A stretch of 60,000 bases of DNA, from contig NC_064041.1 in the NCBI RefSeq assembly GCF_932526225.1, forward strand, positions 1,130,699 through 1,190,698, given 5' to 3'. Below, piece after piece: positions 9,341 through 24,300 of this stretch; position 1 is the stretch's first letter, and each line of letters starts with the position of its first letter. The notes below the pieces were generated by a model that had not been told where the DNA came from, did no database searches, and was given only the letters and a program-made list of their open reading frames with translations. The position numbers were made by a program, and so were the translations under genes. Origin of the DNA: Nematostella vectensis (Eukaryota; Cnidaria; Anthozoa; Actiniaria; Edwardsiidae).

Positions 9341-12300
9341 CTGAAAAGATAAAAGTCGAGAAACAGACTAAGATGAAAGATGAGGGGAGGGAAGGGTAAT
9401 GGAGTGGCAAAAGGGGAGGTGAAGAGATAATAATCAAATTCGTAGAAATAAACAATTGTCAGTATTGAACACCATACAGACTTAGCCAGGTTTCATAGCC
9501 AGGAATTTGAGCAGGGTGGATCGTTGACCCATTTAGCGGATCATTATTTTATCTCACATATCTTACCCTAGCTCGCAGTTGTACTCGCGCACTATCAAGG
9601 AAAAAGTGCGCACGTTTATGTTTTATGAAAAGGTTTTTGCGTTTAGCCACCTACTAAAACATGCTCGCGCGAGAGTTCTATTTAAGTGTTTGACAAACAT
9701 GTATGAATGGTTATGCAGGCCTTAAGGTAGACTTGCCATACGCATTGCTTGTATCAAAGGCCTTAAGGTAGACTTGCCATACGCATTGCTTGTATCATAG
9801 GCTTTAAGGTAAACTCGCCATACGCATTGCTTGTATCATAGGCCTTAAGGTAGACTTACCATACGATTTGCTTGTGTCATATGCCTTAGGTGGACTTACC
9901 ATACGATTTGCTTGTGTCATATGCCTTAGGTAGACTTGCCATACATTGCTTGCATCATGTGCCTTAAGGTAGACTTGCCATTCATACCTTGATTCACATG
10001 CCTTAAGGTTAACTTGCCATACATTGCTTGTGTCATGTGCCTTAAGGTAGACTTGCCATACATTGCTTGTGTCATGTGCCTCAAGGTAGACTTGCCATAC
10101 ATTGCTTGTGTCATGTGCCTTAAGGTAGACTTGCCATACATTGCTTGTGTCATATGCCTTAAGGTAAACTTGCCATACATTGCTTGTGTCATGTGCCTCA
10201 AGGTAGACTTGCCATACATTGCTTGTGTCATGTGCCTTAAGGTAGACTTGCCATACATTGCTTGTATCATGTGCCTTAGGTAGACTTGCCATACATTGCT
10301 TGTGTCATATGCCTTAAGGTAGACTTGCCATACATTGCTTGTGTCATATGCCTTAAGGTAGACTTGCCATACATTGCTTGTGTCATGTGCCTCAAGGTAG
10401 ACTTGCCATACATTGCTTGTGTCATGTGCCTTAAGGTAGACTTGCCATACATTGCTTGTATCATGTGCCTTAAGGTAGACTTGCCATACATTGCTTGTGT
10501 CATATGCCTTAAGGTAGACTTGCCATACATTGCTTGTGTCATGTGCCTTAAGGTAGACTTGCCATACATTGCTTGTGTCATGTGCCTTAAGGTAGACTTG
10601 CCATACATTGCTTGTGTCATATGCCTTAAGGTAAACTTGCCATACATTGCTTGTGTCATGTGCCTCAAGGTAGACTTGCCATACATTGCTTGTGTCATGT
10701 GCCTTAAGGTAGACTTGCCATACATTGCTTGTATCATGTGCCTTAGGTAGACTTGCCATACATTGCTTGTGTCATGTGCCTTAAGGTAGACTTGCCATTC
10801 ATACCTTGTGTCACATGCCTTAAGGTAGACTTGCCATACATTGCTTGTATCATATGCCTTAAGGTAGACTTGCCATACATTGCTTGTGTCATATGCCTTA
10901 AGGTAGACTTGTCATACATTGCTTGTGTCATGTGCCTTAAGGTAGACTTACCATACATTGCTTGTGTCATGTGCCTTAAGGTAGACTTGCCATACATTGC
11001 TTGTGTCATGTGCCTTAGGTAGACTTGCCATACATTGCTTGTGTCATGTGCCTTAAGGTAGACTTGCCATACATTGCTTGTGTCACATGCCTTAAGGTAG
11101 ACTTGCCATACATTGCTTGTGTCACATGCCTTAAGGTAGACTTGCCATACATTGCTTGTGTCATAGGCCTTAAGGTAGACTTGCCATACATTGCTTGTGT
11201 CACATGCCTTAAGGTAGACTTGCCATTCATACCTTGTGTCACATGCCTTAAGGTAGACTTGCCATACATTGCTTGTGTCATGTGCCTTAAGGTAGACTTA
11301 CCATACATTGCTTGTGTCATGTGCCTTAGGTAGACTTGCCATACATTGCTTGTGTCATGTGCCTGAAGGTAGACTTACCATACATTGCTTGTGTCATGTG
11401 CCTTAAGGTAGACTTACCATACACTGCTTGTGTCATGTGCCTTAAGGTAGACTTGCCATACATTGCTTGTGTCACATGCCTTAAGGTAGACTTACCATAC
11501 ATTGCTTGTGTCACATGCCTTAAGGTAGACTTGCCATACATTGCTTGTGTCACATGCCTTAAGGTAGACTTGCCATTCATACCTTGTGTCACATGCCTTA
11601 AGGTAGACTTGCCATACATTGCTTGTGTCATGTGCCTTAGGTAGACTTGCCATACATTGCTTGTGTCATGTGCCTGAAGGTAGACTTGCCATACATTGCT
11701 TGTGTCACATGCCTTAAGGTAGACTTGCCATACATTGCTTGTGTCACATGCCTTAAGGTAGACTTGCCATTCATACCTTGTGTCACATGCCTTAAGGTAG
11801 ACTTGCCATACATTGCTTGTGTCATGTGCCTTAAGGTAGACTTACCATACATTGCTTGTGTCATGTGCCTTAAGGTAGACTTGCCATACATTGCTTGTGT
11901 CACATGCCTTAAGGTAGACTTGCCATACATTGCTTGTGTCATGTGCCTTAAGGTAGACTTACCATACATTGCTTGTGTCATATGCCTTAAGGTAAACTTG
12001 TCATACATTGCTTGTGTCATATGCCTTAAGGTAGACTTGCCATACATTGCTTGTGTCATATGCCTTAAGGTAGACTTGCCATACATTGCTTGTATGATAT
12101 GCCTTAAGGTAGACTTACCATACATTGCTTGTGTCATGTGCCTTAAGGTAGACTTACCATACATTGCTTGTGTCATGTGCCTTAAGGTAAACTTGTCATA
12201 CATTGCTTGTGTCATATGCCTTAAGGTAGACTTACCATACATTGCTTGTGTCATGTGCCTTAAGGTAGACTTGCCATTCATACCTTGTGTCACATGCCTT

Positions 12301-15300
12301 AAGGTAGACTTGCCATACATTGCTTGTGTCATGTGCCTGAAGGTAGACTTACCATACATTGCTTGTGTCATGTGCCTTAAGGTAGACTTACCATACATTG
12401 CTTGTGTCATGTGCCTTAAGGTAAACTTGTCATACATTGCTTGTGTCATGTGCCTTAAGGTAGACTTGCCATACATTGCTTGTGTCATGTGCCTTAAGGT
12501 AGACTTGCCATACATTGCTTGTGTCACATGCCTTAAGGTAGACTTGCCATACATTGCTTGCATCATGTGCCTTAAGGTAGACTTGCCATACATTGCTTGT
12601 GTCATGTGCCTTAAGGTAGACTTGCCATACATTGCTTGTGTCACATGCCTTAAGGTAGACTTGCCATTCATACCTTGTGTCACATGCCTTAAGGTAGACT
12701 TGCCATACATTGCTTGTGTCATGTGCCTTAAGGTAGACTTGCCATACATTGCTTGTGTCATATGCCTTAAGGTAGACTTGCCATACATTGCTTGTGTCAT
12801 GTGCCTTAAGGTAGACTTACCATACATTGCTTGTGTCATGTGCCTTAAGGTAAACTTGTTATACATTGCTTGTGTCATGTGCCTTAGGTAGACTTGTCAT
12901 ACATTGCTTGTGTCATGTGCCTTAGGTAGACTTGCCATACATTGCTTGTGTCATGTGCCTTAAGGTAGACTTGCCATACATTGCTTGTGTCATGTGCCTT
13001 AAGGTAGACTTGCCATACATTGCTTGTGTCATGTGCCTTAAGGTAGACTTGTCATACATTGCTTGTGTCATATGCCTTAAGGTAGACTTGCCATACATTG
13101 CTTGTGTCATATGCCTTAAGGTAGACTTACCATACATTGCTTGTATCATATGCCTTAAGGTAGACTTGTCATACATTGCTTGTGTCACATGCCTTAAGGT
13201 AGACTTGTCATACATTGCTTGTGTCACATGCCTTAAGGTAGACTTGCCATACATTGCTTGTGTCATGTGCCTTAAGGTAGACTTGCCATACATTGCTTGT
13301 GTCATGTGCCTTAAGGTAGACTTACCAAACATTGCTTGTGTCATGTGCTTTAAGGTAGACTTGCCATACATTGCTTGTGTCATATGCCTTAAGGTAGACT
13401 TGCCATACATTGCTTGTGTCATGTGCCTTAAGGTAGACTTGCCATACATTGCTTGTGTCATGTGCCTTAAGGTAGACTTGCCATACATTGCTTGTATGAT
13501 ATGCCTTAAGGTAGACTTACCATACATTGCTTGTGTCATGTGCCTGAAGGTAGACTTACCATACATTGCTTGTGTCATGTGCCTTAAGGTAGACTTACCA
13601 TACATTGCTTGTGTCATGTGCCTTAAGGTAGACTTGTCATACATTGCTTGTGTCATGTGCCTTAGGTAGACTTGCCATACATTGCTTGTGTCATGTGCCT
13701 TAGGTAGACTTGCCATACATTGCTTGTGTCATGTGCCTTAAGGTAGACTTACCATACATTGCTTGTGTCATGTGCCTTAAGGTAAACTTGTTATACATTG
13801 CTTGTGTCATGTGCCTTAGGTAGACTTGTCATACATTGCTTGTGTCATGTGCCTTAGGTAGACTTGCCATACATTGCTTGTGTCATGTGCCTTAAGGTAG
13901 ACTTGCCATACATTGCTTGTGTCATGTGCCTTAAGGTAGACTTGCCATACATTGCTTGTATGATATGCCTTAAGGTAGACTTACCATACATTGCTTGTGT
14001 CATGTGCCTGAAGGTAGACTTACCATACATTGCTTGTGTCATGTGCCTTAAGGTAGACTTACCATACATTGCTTGTGTCACATGCCTTAAGGTAGACTTG
14101 CCATACATTGCTTGTGTCATGTGCCTTACGGTAGACTTGCCATACATTGCTTGTGTCATGTGCCTTAAGGTAGACTTGCCATACATTGCTTGTGTCATGT
14201 GCCTTAAGGTAGACTTACCATACATTGCTTGTGTCATGTGCCTTAAGGTAGACTTGTCATACATTGCTTGTGTCATGTGCCTTAGGTAGACTTGTCATAC
14301 ATTGCTTGTGTCATGTGCCTTAGGTAGACTTGCCATACATTGCTTGTGTCATGTGCCTTAAGGTAGACTTGCCATACATTGCTTGTGTCATGTGCCTTAA
14401 GGTAGACTTGCCATACATTGCTTGTATGATATGCCTTAAGGTAGACTTACCATACATTGCTTGTGTCATGTGCCTGAAGGTAGACTTACCATACATTGCT
14501 TGTGTCATGTGCCTTAAGGTAGACTTACCATACATTGCTTGTGTCACATGCCTTAAGGTAGACTTGCCATACATTGCTTGTGTCATGTGCCTTAAGGTAG
14601 ACTTGCCATACATTGCTTGTGTCATGTGCCTTAAGGTAGACTTACCATACATTGCTTGTGTCATGTGCCTTAAGGTAGACTTACCATACATTGCTTGTGT
14701 CATGTGCCTTAAGGTAGACTTGCCATACATTGCTTGTGTCATATGCCTTAAGGTAGACTTGCCATTCATACCTTGATTCACATGCCTTAAGGTAAACTTG
14801 CCATACATTGCTTGTGTCATGTGCCTTAAGGTAGACTTGCCATACATTGCTTGTGTCATGTGCCTTAAGGTAGACTTACCATACATTGCTTGTGTCATGT
14901 GCCTTAAGGTAAACTTGTTATACATTGCTTGTGTCATGTGCCTTAAGGTAGACTTGCCATACACTGCTTGTGTCATGTGCCTTAAGGTAAACTTGCCATA
15001 CACTGCTTGTGTCATGTGCCTTAAGGTAGACTTACCATACATTGCTTGTGTCATGTGCCTTAAGGTAGACTTGCCATACATTGCTTGTGTCATGTGCCTG
15101 AAGGTAGACTTACCATACATTGCTTGTGTCATATGCCTTAAGGTAGACTTGCCATACATTGCTTGTGTCATGTGCCTTAAGGTAGACTTACCATACATTG
15201 CTTGTGTCACATGCCTTAAGGTAGACTTACCATACATTGCTTGTGTCATATGCCTTAAGGTAAACTTGTCATACATTGCTTGTGTCATATGCCTTAAGGT

Positions 15301-18300
15301 AGACTTGCCATACATTGCTTGTGTCATATGCCTTAAGGTAGACTTGCCATACATTGCTTGTATGATATGCCTTAAGGTAGACTTACCATACATTGCTTGT
15401 GTCATGTGCCTTAAGGTAGACTTACCATACATTGCTTGTGTCATGTGCCTTAAGGTAAACTTGTCATACATTGCTTGTGTCATATGCCTTAAGGTAGACT
15501 TACCATACATTGCTTGTGTCATGTGCCTTAAGGTAGACTTGCCATTCATACCTTGTGTCACATGCCTTAAGGTAGACTTGCCATACATTGCTTGTGTCAT
15601 GTGCCTGAAGGTAGACTTACCATACATTGCTTGTGTCATGTGCCTTAAGGTAGACTTGCCATACATTGCTTGTGTCATGTGCCTTAAGGTAGACTTGTCA
15701 TACATTGCTTGTGTCATATGCCTTAAGGTAGACTTGCCATACATTGCTTGTGTCATATGCCTTAAGGTAGACTTACCATACATTGCTTGTATCATATGCC
15801 TTAAGGTAGACTTGTCATACATTGCTTGTGTCACATGCCTTAAGGTAGACTTGTCATACATTGCTTGTGTCACATGCCTTAAGGTAGACTTGCCATACAT
15901 TGCTTGTGTCATGTGCCTTAAGGTAGACTTGCCATACATTGCTTGTGTCATGTGCCTTAAGGTAGACTTACCATACATTGCTTGTGTCATGTGCTTTAAG
16001 GTAGACTTGCCATACATTGCTTGTGTCATATGCCTTAAGGTAGACTTGCCATACATTGCTTGTGTCATGTGCCTTAAGGTAGACTTGCCATACATTGCTT
16101 GTGTCATGTGCCTTAAGGTAGACTAGCCATACATTGCTTGTATGATATGCCTTAAGGTAGACTTACCATACATTGCTTGTGTCATGTGCCTGAAGGTAGA
16201 CTTACCATACATTGCTTGTGTCATGTGCCTTAAGGTAGACTTACCATACATTGCTTGTGTCATGTGCCTTAAGGTAGACTTGTCATACATTGCTTGTGTC
16301 ATGTGCCTTAGGTAGACTTGCCATACATTGCTTGTGTCATGTGCCTTAGGTAGACTTGCCATACATTGCTTGTGTCATGTGCCTTAAGGTAGACTTACCA
16401 TACATTGCTTGTGTCATGTGCCTTAAGGTAAACTTGTTATACATTGCTTGTGTCATGTGCCTTAGGTAGACTTGTCATACATTGCTTGTGTCATGTGCCT
16501 TAGGTAGACTTGCCATACATTGCTTGTGTCATGTGCCTTAAGGTAGACTTGCCATACATTGCTTGTGTCATGTGCCTTAAGGTAGACTTGCCATACATTG
16601 CTTGTATGATATGCCTTAAGGTAGACTTACCATACATTGCTTGTGTCATGTGCCTGAAGGTAGACTTACCATACATTGCTTGTGTCATGTGCCTTAAGGT
16701 AGACTTACCATACATTGCTTGTGTCACATGCCTTAAGGTAGACTTGCCATACATTGCTTGTGTCATGTGCCTTAAGGTAGACTTGCCATACATTGCTTGT
16801 GTCATGTGCCTTAAGGTAGACTTGCCATACATTGCTTGTGTCATGTGCCTTAAGGTAGACTTACCATACATTGCTTGTGTCATGTGCCTTAAGGTAGACT
16901 TGTCATACATTGCTTGTGTCATGTGCCTTAGGTAGACTTGTCATACATTGCTTGTGTCATGTGCCTTAGGTAGACTTGCCATACATTGCTTGTGTCATGT
17001 GCCTTAAGGTAGACTTGCCATACATTGCTTGTGTCATGTGCCTTAAGGTAGACTTGCCATACATTGCTTGTATGATATGCCTTAAGGTAGACTTACCATA
17101 CATTGCTTGTGTCATGTGCCTGAAGGTAGACTTACCATACATTGCTTGTGTCATGTGCCTTAAGGTAGACTTACCATACATTGCTTGTGTCACATGCCTT
17201 AAGGTAGACTTGCCATACATTGCTTGTGTCATGTGCCTTAAGGTAGACTTGCCATACATTGCTTGTGTCATGTGCCTTAAGGTAGACTTGCCATACATTG
17301 CTTGTGTCATGTGCCTTAAGGTAGACTTACCATACATTGCTTGTGTCATGTGCCTTAAGGTAGACTTGCCATACATTGCTTGTGTCATATGCCTTAAGGT
17401 AGACTTGCCATTCATACCTTGATTCACATGCCTTAAGGTAAACTTGCCATACATTGCTTGTGTCATGTGCCTTAAGGTAGACTTGCCATACATTGCTTGT
17501 GTCATGTGCCTTAAGGTAGACTTACCATACATTGCTTGTGTCATGTGCCTTAAGGTAAACTTGTTATACATTGCTTGTGTCATGTGCCTTAAGGTAGACT
17601 TGCCATACACTGCTTGTGTCATGTGCCTTAAGGTAAACTTGCCATACACTGCTTGTGTCATGTGCCTTAAGGTAGACTTACCATACATTGCTTGTGTCAT
17701 GTGCCTTAAGGTAGACTTGCCATACATTGCTTGTGTCATGTGCCTGAAGGTAGACTTACCATACATTGCTTGTGTCATATGCCTTAAGGTAGACTTGCCA
17801 TACATTGCTTGTGTCATGTGCCTTAAGGTAGACTTACCATACATTGCTTGTGTCACATGCCTTAAGGTAGACTTACCATACATTGCTTGTGTCATATGCC
17901 TTAAGGTAAACTTGTCATACATTGCTTGTGTCATATGCCTTAAGGTAGACTTGCCATACATTGCTTGTGTCATATGCCTTAAGGTAGACTTGCCATACAT
18001 TGCTTGTATGATATGCCTTAAGGTAGACTTACCATACATTGCTTGTGTCATGTGCCTTAAGGTAGACTTACCATACATTGCTTGTGTCATGTGCCTTAAG
18101 GTAAACTTGTCATACATTGCTTGTGTCATATGCCTTAAGGTAGACTTACCATACATTGCTTGTGTCATGTGCCTTAAGGTAGACTTGCCATTCATACCTT
18201 GTGTCACATGCCTTAAGGTAGACTTGCCATACATTGCTTGTGTCATGTGCCTGAAGGTAGACTTACCATACATTGCTTGTGTCATGTGCCTTAAGGTAGA

Positions 18301-21300
18301 CTTACCATACATTGCTTGTGTCATGTGCCTTAAGGTAAACTTGTCATACATTGCTTGTGTCATGTGCCTTAAGGTAGACTTGCCATACATTGCTTGTGTC
18401 ATGTGCCTTAAGGTAGACTTGCCATACATTGCTTGTGTCACATGCCTTAAGGTAGACTTGCCATACATTGCTTGCATCATGTGCCTTAAGGTAGACTTGC
18501 CATACATTGCTTGTGTCATGTGCCTTAAGGTAGACTTGCCATACATTGCTTGTGTCACATGCCTTAAGGTAGACTTGCCATTCATACCTTGTGTCACATG
18601 CCTTAAGGTAGACTTGCCATACATTGCTTGTGTCATGTGCCTTAAGGTAGACTTGCCATACATTGCTTGTGTCATATGCCTTAAGGTAGACTTGCCATAC
18701 ATTGCTTGTATGATATGCCTTAAGGTAGACTTACCATACATTGCTTGTGTCATGTGCCTGAAGGTAGACTTACCATACATTGCTTGTGTCATGTGCCTTA
18801 AGGTAGACTTACCATACATTGCTTGTGTCATGTGCCTTAAGGTAAACTTGTCATACATTGCTTGTGTCATGTGCCTTAAGGTAGACTTACCATACATTGC
18901 TTGTGTCATGTGCCTTAAGGTAGACTTGCCATACATTGCTTGTGTCATGTGCCTTAAGGTAGACTTGTCATACATTGCTTGTGTCATATGCCTTAAGGTA
19001 GACTTGCCATACATTGCTTGTGTCATATGCCTTAAGGTAGACTTACCATACATTGCTTGTATCATATGCCTTAAGGTAGACTTGTCATACATTGCTTGTG
19101 TCACATGCCTTAAGGTAGACTTGTCATACATTGCTTGTGTCACATGCCTTAAGGTAGACTTGCCATACATTGCTTGTGTCATGTGCCTTAAGGTAGACTT
19201 GCCATACATTGCTTGTGTCATGTGCCTTAAGGTAGACTTACCAAACATTGCTTGTGTCATGTGCCTTAAGGTAGACTTGCCATACATTGCTTGTGTCATA
19301 TGCCTTAAGGTAGACTTGCCATACATTGCTTGTGTCATGTGCCTTAAGGTAGACTTGCCATACATTGCTTGTGTCATGTGCCTTAAGGTAGACTTGCCAT
19401 ACATTGCTTGTATGATATGCCTTAAGGTAGACTTACCATACATTGCTTGTGTCATGTGCCTGAAGGTAGACTTGCCATACATTGCTTGTGTCATGTGCCT
19501 TAAGGTAGACTTACCATACATTGCTTGTGTCATGTGCCTTAAGGTAGACTTGTCATACATTGCTTGTGTCATGTGCCTTAGGTAGACTTGCCATACATTG
19601 CTTGTGTCACATGCCTTAAGGTAGACTTGCCATACATTGCTTGTGTCATGTGCCTTAAGGTAGACTTGCCATACATTGCTTGTGTCATGTGCCTTAAGGT
19701 AGACTTGCCATACATTGCTTGTGTCATGTGCCTTAAGGTAGACTTACCATACATTGCTTGTGTCATGTGCCTTAAGGTAGACTTGCCATACATTGCTTGT
19801 GTCATATGCCTTAAGGTAGACTTGCCTTTCATACCTTGATTCACATGCCTTAAGGTAAACTTGCCATACATTGCTTGTGTCATGTGCCTTAAGGTAGACT
19901 TGCCATACATTGCTTGTGTCATGTGCCTTAAGGTAGACTTACCATACATTGCTTGTGTCATGTGCCTTAAGGTAAACTTGTTATACATTGCTTGTGTCAT
20001 GTGCCTTAAGGTAGACTTGCCATACACTGCTTGTGTCATGTGCCTTAAGGTAAACTTGCCATACACTGCTTGTGTCATGTGCCTTAAGGTAGACTTACCA
20101 TACATTGCTTGTGTCATGTGCCTTAAGGTAGACTTGCCATACATTGCTTGTGTCATGTGCCTGAAGGTAGACTTACCATACATTGCTTGTGTCATATGCC
20201 TTAAGGTAGACTTGCCATACATTGCTTGTGTCATGTGCCTTAAGGTAGACTTGCCATACATTGCTTGTATGATATGCCTTAAGGTAGACTTACCAAACAT
20301 TGCCTGTGTCATTCTGAGCTCTCCAGGGCTTTGTGTCATAGATAGCTTGACCATTCACGTCAAGCCATTCTTCCATCTGCAGCAGTCGCTCTTCAAACAC
20401 TGGAATCACACGTCCATCTGCGGTGGGGCCAACATTCAGTAGTAGATTACCTCCACAACTAGAACAAACAAATCGAGTACCTCAGGTACATACCTAGCCG
20501 GTCAATCTGTGAAAGCTGGGGCACAATACAGAAACACAATACCGAATCACCGTAATTGCAGAGCTTGTATCAAGGAATATCATTCATCAAGCTCTTGCCG
20601 GGCTTACTTTGCAAAAGAACGGCCGTGAGGCATCATGGGGGCTGAGACAAGCGGAATGGTTTCCTGTGACGTCACAACCCTTACCATACACAGGAAACCC
20701 AACCACAGGAAACCCGAGAGGAATTCCTGAGAACAAGCTGGTCAGTGGTCAAATCCTACATAGCGAGCAGGCAGAATCTGAATATTGAATACTGCTTTTT
20801 TAGCAATTCATTGAGATAACGACAACATTTTCCAGGGAATACTGCAATACCATGAAGCCTGATGCCCCCAGTAGATGAACTGGTTTCTAGAGGAACGATG
20901 GTTTATAGAGGAATAATTGAACAATCTGGCAGAACCTTACCTGACAGTAGTCACTAGCTGTGAAACCAGTTCTTTTGTAGTGTAGTACTCGTCGATGGTA
21001 GCATTGCGTCTGTATCCCCAAGACCTTTTATCAATTGACATCGCATTTTCCCACTTGTGCTTTTGTAACACTCCTATAGATATTATAGCATGTTTTTTGG
21101 GGTAATTAACTTTTCTCAAAATGCAGAAAATGGCATTTATAGAGCTTGAAATGTCAAATTTTCTTGGGGGAGCATGCCCCCAAACACCCCTATTGTTGGT
21201 GTTTCGGTGGAAACTACTCACTCAAAAACCTGGATCCACCCCTGAAACACCACCTAGGTTTTGTATTGTAGTGAATATCAGAAATACCACACGGATACCT

Positions 21301-24300
21301 ATAAAACCTTTCTTACATTTATTAGAATTTCTTGTTTTATTGGGTTTCTGAAGTTTATCAATTTTCAGGGTGATATCTTAATCTTTTTAAATAATTATTT
21401 TTCATTATTTTTCCGATTACCATTGGAGTAAGGCAGTTTCTGGAGCCCCAGAAACCTCCTTCTTGGTAGATGGTTAAGATAGCACAAGAAAAAACAGGTG
21501 CTGGCATAAAGGGTGGGCACTCCTCTTTGGACTAAGATTCTATATAAATACATGAGAGTAAAAGTCCATGAGTTAAGCTACTGCCATTTATTCATATTTT
21601 GCCCCTCAACCCCTCCTTGGGTGGGGGATTACCTGGATTGTAGTGATCAGCACAAGTGTAAACGGCCTCAACCCCTCCTTGGGTGGTGGATTACCTGGAT
21701 TGTAGTGATCAGCACCAGTGTAAACGGCCTCAACCCCTCCTTGGGTGGGGGATTACCTGGATTGTAGTGATCAGCACAAGTGTAAACGGCCTCAACCCCT
21801 AGTTGGGTGGGGGATTACCTGGATTGTAGTGATCAGCACCAGTGTAAACGGCCTCAACCCCTCCTTGGGTGGGGGATTACCTGGATTGTAGTGATCAGCA
21901 CAAGTGTAAACGGCCTCAACCCCTCCTTGGGTGGGGGATTACCTGGATTGTGGTGATCAGCACAAGTGTAAACGGCCTCAACCCTTCTTGGGTGGGGGAT
22001 TACCTGGATTGTAGTGATCAGCACAAGTGTAAACGGCCTCAACCCCTCCTTGGGTGGGGGATTACCTGGATTGTAGCGATCAGCACAAGTGTAAACGGCC
22101 TCAACCCCTCCTTGGGTGGGGGATTACCTGGATTGTAGTGATCAGCACAAGTGTAAACGGCCTCAACCCCTCCTTGGGTGGGGGATTACCTGGATTGTAG
22201 TGATCAGCACAAGTGTAAACGGCCTCAACCCCTCCTTGGGTGGGGGATTACCTGGATTGTAGTGATCAGCACAAGTGTAAACGGCCTCAACCCCTCCTTG
22301 GGTGGGGGATTACCTGGAATGTAGTGATCAGCACAAGTGTAAACGGCCTCAACCCCTCCTTGGGTGGGGGATTACCTGGATTGTAGTGATCAGCACAAGT
22401 GTAAACGGCCTCAACCCCTCCTTGGGTGGGGGATTACCTGGAATGTAGTGATCAGCACAAGTGTAAACGGCCTCAACCCCTTCTTGGGTGGGGGATTACC
22501 TGGATTGTAGTGATCAGCACAAGTGTAAACGGCCTCAACCCCTCCTTGGGTGGGGGATTACCTGGATTGTAGTGATCAGCACAAGTGTAAACGGCCTCAA
22601 CCCCTCCTTGGGTGGGGGATTACCTGGATTGTATTGATCAGCACAAGTGTAAACGGCCTCAACCCCTCCTTGGGTGGGGGATTACCTGGATTGTATTGAT
22701 CAGCACAAGTGTAAACGGCCTCAACCCCTCCTTGGGTGGGGGATTACCTGGATTGTAGTGATCAGCACAAGTGTAAACGGCCTCAACCCCTCCTTGGGTG
22801 GGGGATTACCTGGATTGTAGTGATCAGCACAAGTGTAAACGGCCTCAACCCCTCCTTGGGTGGGGGATTACCTGGATTGTATTGATCAGCACAAGTGTAA
22901 ACGGCCTCAACCCCTCCTTGGGTGGGGGATTACCTGGATTGTAGTGATCAGCAAAAGTGTAAACGGCCTCAACCCCTCCTTGGGTGGGGGATTACCTGGA
23001 TTGTAGTGATCAGCACAAGTGTAAACGGCCTCAACCCTTCTTGGGTGGGGGATTACCTGGATTGTAGTGATCAGCACAAGTGTAAACGGCCTCAACCCCT
23101 CCTTGGGTGGGGGATTACCTGGATTGTAGTGATCAGCACAAGTGTAAACGGCCTCAACCCCTACTTGGGTGGGGGATTACCTGGATTGTATTGATCAGCA
23201 CACGTGTAAACGGCCTCAACCCCTCCTTGGGTGGGGGATTACCTGGATTGTAGTGATCAGCACAAGTGTAAACGGCCTCAACCCCTCCTTGGGTGGGGGA
23301 TTACCTGGATTGTATTGATCAGCACAAGTGTAAACGGCCTCAACCCCTTCTTGGGTGGGGGATTACCTGGATTGTAGTGATCAGCACAAGTGTAAACGGC
23401 CTCAACCCCTCCTTGGGTGGGGGATTACCTGGATTGTAGTGATCAGCACAAGTGTAAATGGCCTCAACCCCTCCTTGGGTGGGGGATTACCTGGATTGTA
23501 GTGATCAGCACAAGTGTAAATGGCCTCAACCCCTCCTTGGGTGGGGGATTACCTGGATTGTAGTGATCAGCACAAGTGTAAACGGCCTCAACCCCTCCTT
23601 GGGTGGGGGATTACCTGGATTGTATTGATCAGCACAAGTGTAAACGGCCTCAACCCCTCCTTGGGTGGGGGATTACCTGGATTGTATTGATCAGCACAAG
23701 TGTAAATGGCCTCAACCCCTTCTTGGGTGGGGGATTACCTGGATTGTAGTGATCAGCACAAGTGTAAACGGCCTCAACCCCTTCTTGGGTGGGGGATTAC
23801 CTGGATTGTAGTGATCAGCACAAGTGTAAACGGCCTCAACCCTTCTTGGGTGGGGGATTACCTGGATTGTAGTGATCAGCACAAGTGTAAACGGCCTCAA
23901 CCCCTCCTTGGGTGGGGGATTACCTGGATTGTAGTGATCAGCACAAGTGTAAATGGCCTCAACCCCTCCTTGGGTGGTGGATTACCTGGATTGTAGTGAT
24001 CAGCACAAGTGTAAACGGCCTCAACCCCTCCTTGGGTGGGGGATTACCTGGATTGTAGTGATCAGCACAAGTGTAAACGGCCTCAACCCCTCCTTGGGTG
24101 GGGGATTACATGGATTGTATTGATCAGCACAAGTGAAAACGGCCTCAACCCCTCCTTGGGTGGGGGATTACCTGGATTGTAGTGATCAGCACAAGTGTAA
24201 ACGGCCTCAACCCCTCCTTGGGTGGGGGATTACCTGGATTGTAGTGATCAGCACAAGTGTAAACGGCCTCAACCCCTCCTTGGGTGGGGGATTACCTGGA

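Noticed and set aside
16966-19572. 868-codon minus-strand frame and matching plus-strand frames in the 39-bp array
   Set aside because: The 39-nt period is a multiple of 3, so stop-free frames persist on both strands. The unit is an amplified exon-intron junction, not a repeat protein.
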